From SP197 sp965242595 (GTDB taxonomy: Bacteria; Pseudomonadota; Alphaproteobacteria; SP197), in contig OZ251464.1 in the NCBI GenBank assembly GCA_965242595.1, positions 558,001-622,000 of the forward strand: a stretch of DNA of 64,000 bases. Reading direction: 5' to 3'. The notes under the pieces are model-generated. The model was not told the origin of the DNA. It worked only from the letters and a program-made list of their open reading frames with translations, and ran no database searches. Made by a program: the position numbers and the translations under genes. Below are positions 60,479-64,000 of the stretch, in pieces. The first letter of the stretch is position 1, and every line of letters starts with the position of its first letter.

Positions 60479-61516
60479 TCACCCCGCCAGCAGCTCGCCA
60501 GCGGCGCGGTCGAAGAAGGCGTGGAAGGCGGGCACGCTGTCGCCGCTGGCGACGCAGTGGCCCCAGGGCGAATCGAACACCCGCAGTTCGGCGGAAGGCA
60601 TCGCCGCCACCTCGATGGCGCTGTCCTGGGGCGGGAAATAGAGGTCGGTGGAACACGGCATGACGATGGCCCGGGCGCGGATGGCCCCTGCCGCCGCCCG
60701 GAAATCGCCGCCATAGCGCGGGTTGGCGGAAATGTCGCCCCGCTGCCAGGTCGCCAGCTTGTGCAGCAGGTCGTTGGCGTCCCAGTTCTCGGCGTGGTCG
60801 GCCTCCCAGGCGGCCAGCAGCGCCTCGATGCTGTCATGGCCCAGCTGGCGGTAGAGGCGCTGGCGATACCAGTCTTGCGAATAGGCCCAGCCGGCATAGA
60901 CGCGCCCGAAGGCCCTGAGCCCCCGCAGCGGTGGGCTGGCATAGTCGCCCTGCGCGAAGGCGCCGTCGGCCAGCAGCGCCGCCTTCACCCCCTCCAGAAA
61001 GACGATGTTGTGGACCGAGGTTCTGGCCGAACCGCAAAAGGGCAGGATGGCGTCCACCGCCTGCGGATATTGCGCCCCCCATTGAAAGGCCTGGCAGCCC
61101 GCCATCGACCAGCCGGTCACCAGCGCCAGCCGCCGCACCCCCAGCCGCTCCACCAGCAGACGCCGCTGGCAGGCAACATTGTCGAACAGAGTGGTGGCCG
61201 GAAAGCGGGGGCCGTCCTGGGGCGGCGGCTGGTTGCTGGGCGAGGAGGAAAGGCCGTTGCCGAACAGGTTCACCGACACCACGAAATGGCGCGCCGGATC
61301 GATCGTCCGCCCCGGCCCGAAATAGGCGCGGTTGCGCTCATGGCTGCCGGTGTAGAAGGTGGGCAGCAGCACGGCGTTGCCGCCCGCCGCGTCCAGCCTG
61401 CCCCAGGTCTTGTAGGCCAGCCTGGCGTCCCGCAGCACGGCGCCCGATTGCAGGCGCACATCGCCCAGCGGGAAGGTCTCGAAATCCGCCGCCATCGCCC
61501 CGCCGCCACCGGCCAT
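60479..61516 (-). CDS. Alpha/beta hydrolase of the homoserine O-acetyltransferase (MetX) family
   Basis: The protein has 345 residues (an ATG seven codons later is an alternative start). MetX-type blocks are LAYKTWGRLDAAGGNAVLLP, RHFVVSVNLFGNGLSSSPSN, the nucleophile elbow VTGWSMAGCQAFQWGAQYP and the catalytic His in SPWGHCVASGD. True MetX proteins acetylate homoserine; this divergent branch lacks supporting metabolic neighbours, so the acyl acceptor is uncertain. It follows the glutamine-synthetase-like gene by 9 bases. Its last 38 codons are repeated in decayed form at 59176-59290. Confidence 0.85.
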   Translation of the reverse strand: MAGGGGAMAADFETFPLGDVRLQSGAVLRDARLAYKTWGRLDAAGGNAVLLPTFYTGSHERNRAYFGPGRTIDPARHFVVSVNLFGNGLSSSPSNQPPPQDGPRFPATTLFDNVACQRRLLVERLGVRRLALVTGWSMAGCQAFQWGAQYPQAVDAILPFCGSARTSVHNIVFLEGVKAALLADGAFAQGDYASPPLRGLRAFGRVYAGWAYSQDWYRQRLYRQLGHDSIEALLAAWEADHAENWDANDLLHKLATWQRGDISANPRYGGDFRAAAGAIRARAIVMPCSTDLYFPPQDSAIEVAAMPSAELRVFDSPWGHCVASGDSVPAFHAFFDRAAGELLAG

Positions 61517-61525
61517 CGCCCGCCG

Positions 61526-62950
61526 TCAGAACAGGCGCAGATATTCCTGCACCTCCCAGTCGGTCACCGCCTGGTGATAGCGTTCCCACTCGTCCCGCTT
61601 ATAGGCAAGATAAGAGGCGTGCATGGCTTCGCCCATGACATCCCTGGCGAAATCGTCGCCGGCCAGGGTCTCGATCGCCTCCAGCAGGTTGCGCGGCAGC
61701 CGCTGCGCCCCCGATGCGGCGATCTCATCGGGCGCCAGCTCGTAAAGGTCGCGGTTCAGCGGCCGCCCGGGGTCCAGCTTCCCGGCAACGCCTTCGGTCA
61801 TGGCGGCGGCGGTCAGCGCCAGCCCCAGATAGGGGTTCATGCACATGTCGGCGGCGCGGTTTTCGATGCAGAAGCGGTTCTGCGGCAGGCGCAGCATGGC
61901 GGAACGGTTGTTGTCGCCATAGGTCATGTGGGTGGGCGCCCAGGTGACGGTGCCGCCCTCGAAGCCGCCCACCCGCGCCACCAGGCCGTTATAGGAGTTG
62001 ACCGTGGGGCAGGTGACGGCGGTCAGCGCCCCGCCATGGCGCAGCAGCCCGGCCACCGCGTGGCGGGTCTGGGGCGAAAAGGCGCCGTCTTCGCCTTCGA
62101 ACAGGTTGGCGCCGGGGGCGTCCAGGCGGCGCATCGAGGCGTTGATATGCGCCCCGGAACGCCAGTCGCCCACGGTCGGCTTGGGCATGAAGGTCACGAA
62201 CATGCCGTGTTTCTTGGCGGTCTCCTTCAGCAGCAGGCGCAGAAAGACCAGGCGGTCGGCCATGGTCAGCGCGTCGCTATAGCCGAAATCCAGCTCGAAC
62301 TGGCTGTAGGCGCCTTCGGCGACCACATCGTGCAAATCCCAGCCCAGCTCGCCATCCAGGATGTCGATCAGCTCGCCCAGAAAGCCCATGGAGTCGATGG
62401 AATATTCGGCATCGTAGCCAAAGGCCTGGCGGCGCGGGCGCAGGCCCTGGCCGGGCAGCGGGTCGTCGTCCATCGCCTTCACCGGGCGCCCGTCCTGCCA
62501 GCGCATGACGATGAACTCGGGCTCGATGCCGGCATAAACCGCATAGCCACGCCCGCCACAGCCGCGCAGCACCCGCTTCAGAGCGCCGCGCGGGCACAGA
62601 TTGTAGGGCTTGTCGCACCACCACAGATCGGCCATCACCCAGGCGCAGCGGCGATCCCAGGGGCAGACGGTGAGCGAATCCAGGTCCGGCACCATGATCT
62701 GGTCGGGATCGGCCGCCCCCAGCTCCGGCACGAAGGAGACGGAATGGACCGCGAATTGCGGCCCCTGGCCCCGGCACAGCCGCTCCCAGTCGCTCAGCGG
62801 AACCGGCTTGGTCTTGGGCTGGCCCAACAGGTCGATCCAGCAGCACAGGATGTATTTCACGCCCTGTTCGGCCAGCCGGGCGCCGCGCTCGCGGATGCGC
62901 TCGGCTGGCGCGATGGCCTCTTGCAGCGATTGCGGTTCGGCAGGCGTCAT
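61526..62950 (-). CDS. Glutamine synthetase family protein
   Basis: The protein has 474 residues. Glutamine-synthetase fold blocks are ILCCWIDLLGQPKTKPVPLS, YAGIEPEFIVMRWQDG, the metal and ammonia region EGAYSQFELDFGYSDALTMA, FMPKPTVGDWRSGAHINASM and NNRSAMLRLP. The long N-terminus and the lack of a Tyr adenylylation loop in its usual form suggest a type III-like or gamma-glutamylamide synthetase rather than housekeeping GlnA. A methylamine or amine acceptor is possible given the methylated-amine theme of the window, but this is inference. It lies between the MetX-like gene (9 bases) and the hydroxyacid dehydrogenase gene (29 bases) on the same strand. Confidence 0.88.
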   Translation of the reverse strand: MTPAEPQSLQEAIAPAERIRERGARLAEQGVKYILCCWIDLLGQPKTKPVPLSDWERLCRGQGPQFAVHSVSFVPELGAADPDQIMVPDLDSLTVCPWDRRCAWVMADLWWCDKPYNLCPRGALKRVLRGCGGRGYAVYAGIEPEFIVMRWQDGRPVKAMDDDPLPGQGLRPRRQAFGYDAEYSIDSMGFLGELIDILDGELGWDLHDVVAEGAYSQFELDFGYSDALTMADRLVFLRLLLKETAKKHGMFVTFMPKPTVGDWRSGAHINASMRRLDAPGANLFEGEDGAFSPQTRHAVAGLLRHGGALTAVTCPTVNSYNGLVARVGGFEGGTVTWAPTHMTYGDNNRSAMLRLPQNRFCIENRAADMCMNPYLGLALTAAAMTEGVAGKLDPGRPLNRDLYELAPDEIAASGAQRLPRNLLEAIETLAGDDFARDVMGEAMHASYLAYKRDEWERYHQAVTDWEVQEYLRLF

Positions 62951-62979
62951 CGCCCGTCCCTCCTCGTGGTTCGGTGGGT

Positions 62980-63996
62980 TCAGTATCCCAGTTCGGGCCG
63001 CACGATATTGCGCAATTCGTCCCCGGCCAGGAAGCGGCGCATGTTGTCGAACACGATCCCCAGCGTGGTCTCCACATAGCTTTCGCCGTCGTCGGCGGAG
63101 ACATGGGGCAGCACCATCAGATTGGGCACCGCCCACAGGGGCGACGCGGCGGGCAGCGGTTCGGGATCGAACACATCCAGGATCGCCCCGGAAAGATGGC
63201 CTTGTTCCAGCAGCTCCGCCAGCGCCTCGTAATCGATGGCCGAGGCGCGCCCGATATTGACGATGCCGGCCCCCGCCTTCATGCGCCGCAGCCGCTCCCG
63301 GTCCAGCAGATTCTGCGTCTCCGGCGTCGAAGGCACGGATACGAAGACATAATCGGCCTCCGCCAGCATCTCGTCCAGGGCGGCCGTCGTCGCCATGCGC
63401 GCGACATGGGGGTGGGGCCGTCCGTGGCGGCTTATCCCCAGCACGCGCAGCCCCAGCCCGGCCAGCCGTTCGGCCGCCGCCCCGCCCAGGCTGCCGGTGC
63501 CCACCACCAGCACCGTGCGCCCGGCGATCGGTGTGGCATAAAGCGAAAGCCAGCGCCGCCCGGCCTGATTGCAGGCGATGGCCGGGATGCGGCAATGCAG
63601 CATCTGCACCGCCATGGCCGCGAATTCCCCCGCCTTGGCGGCCTGCGCGCCCTTGTTGTTGGTAACGGTGACGCCGGGCGGCACCCAGTCCATGGGGCAG
63701 AGATGCTCCACCCCGGCGCCGATGATGTGGATCCATTTCAGGCGGGGCGCGACGCGGGCCAGGTCGGCGGTGGGCAGGTCCCAGGCCACCAGCGCCTCGG
63801 CCGTGGCCATGGAACGGGCGAAATTGTCCTCGTCCCAGTCGATAAAGGCCTCCAGCCGCTCCGCCAGGTCGGGATAGCCGGCCAGAACCGCATCCCAGCG
63901 CTGCCGCGTGACGGTGAACACCGGCTCGCTCTCCGGCGTGGCCGGAAAACCGCCCGCGCGGGCGTGGTTGTTCTTGACGTGGACGCGGACGCTCAC
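62980..63996 (-). CDS. D-2-hydroxyacid dehydrogenase family protein
   Basis: The protein has 338 residues from a GTG four bases from the window edge; an upstream start outside the window cannot be excluded. The NAD motif is VLVVGTGSLGGAAAERLAGL, with Arg in NIGRASAID, Glu in LDVFDPEPLP and His in LPHVSADDG. It has the same architecture as the enzyme at 12433-13428 and they look like paralogues. It heads a run with the glutamine-synthetase-like and MetX-like genes, 29 and 9 bases apart, so these three probably form one operon of unknown substrate. Confidence 0.9.
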   Translation of the reverse strand: MSVRVHVKNNHARAGGFPATPESEPVFTVTRQRWDAVLAGYPDLAERLEAFIDWDEDNFARSMATAEALVAWDLPTADLARVAPRLKWIHIIGAGVEHLCPMDWVPPGVTVTNNKGAQAAKAGEFAAMAVQMLHCRIPAIACNQAGRRWLSLYATPIAGRTVLVVGTGSLGGAAAERLAGLGLRVLGISRHGRPHPHVARMATTAALDEMLAEADYVFVSVPSTPETQNLLDRERLRRMKAGAGIVNIGRASAIDYEALAELLEQGHLSGAILDVFDPEPLPAASPLWAVPNLMVLPHVSADDGESYVETTLGIVFDNMRRFLAGDELRNIVRPELGY

Positions 63997-64000
63997 GGCG

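Overview
The window is very G+C-rich DNA (most codons end in G or C) from an alphaproteobacterium, most likely a Rhodospirillales-like lineage. This rests on gene order rather than on a marker gene: hemC-hemD-mic60-hemY sits divergent from gpsA, mutS is directly followed by glnD, and HemY ends in a zinc ribbon. No rRNA, replication origin, phage, CRISPR array or intact insertion sequence was seen. There is one tRNA, tRNA-Thr(CGT).

Layout. 1-906: the end of an aldehyde ferredoxin oxidoreductase gene with a MoaD-like gene and a small unknown gene. 1080-8306: tRNA-Thr, the heme operon (hemC, hemD, mic60, hemY, minus strand), and a plus-strand run of gpsA, an EVE-domain gene and a ybdK-like ligase gene. 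8349-9230: an Mrr-type restriction endonuclease. 9200-20375: a long minus-strand catabolic cluster with a CocE hydrolase, a trimethylamine-dehydrogenase-like flavoprotein, a non-pyrrolysine MttB homologue, a Rieske oxygenase, a 2-hydroxyacid dehydrogenase, a creatininase-family amidohydrolase, a ThDP enzyme and a methyltransferase. It looks built for a methylated or quaternary amine. 20527-28198: a PemK-type toxin-antitoxin pair, an amidase, two tandemly duplicated coiled-coil membrane proteins and a large autotransporter. 28199-31190: a restriction-modification pair (PLD-type nuclease and a convergent DNA methyltransferase) lying between two related structured intergenic repeats. 31191-36844: a spermidine/putrescine-type ABC transporter operon ending in a creatinase gene broken by a one-base frameshift. 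37058-49115: a Sel1/TPR-type secreted protein, a guanidino-oxopentanoate-decarboxylase-like enzyme with a LeuB-type dehydrogenase, a second creatininase-family gene, two acyl-CoA dehydrogenases, an NDP-forming acyl-CoA synthetase, a class III aminotransferase and an enoyl-CoA hydratase. 49181-53622: AT-richer DNA holding a PD-(D/E)XK nuclease and a large N6-adenine methylase. 53657-63996: glnD, mutS, an AT-richer ClpP/SDH-type protease, a homoserine-acetyltransferase-like gene, a glutamine-synthetase-like gene and a second 2-hydroxyacid dehydrogenase.

The most unusual signal is how the foreign genes sit in the chromosome. At two places an AT-richer cargo gene lies between the intact 3' end of a host gene and a second, decayed copy of that same 3' end. 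The enoyl-CoA hydratase end is repeated at 49034 and 50612, and the acetyltransferase-like end is repeated at 60479 and 59176. Elements that integrate into gene 3' ends and restore them leave this footprint, but no integrase is visible here. The Mrr gene overlaps the 3' end of a methyltransferase gene, and the PLD restriction system lies between two related repeats. Together these suggest a shared route by which defence or stress cargo enters this genome.

The metabolic genes centre on methylated amines and guanidino compounds: creatinase, two creatininase-family enzymes, a polyamine-type transporter, a guanidino-oxopentanoate-decarboxylase-like enzyme, an MttB homologue, a TMADH-like flavoprotein and a Rieske oxygenase. 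Substrates are inferred from families and context and are not shown by the sequence.
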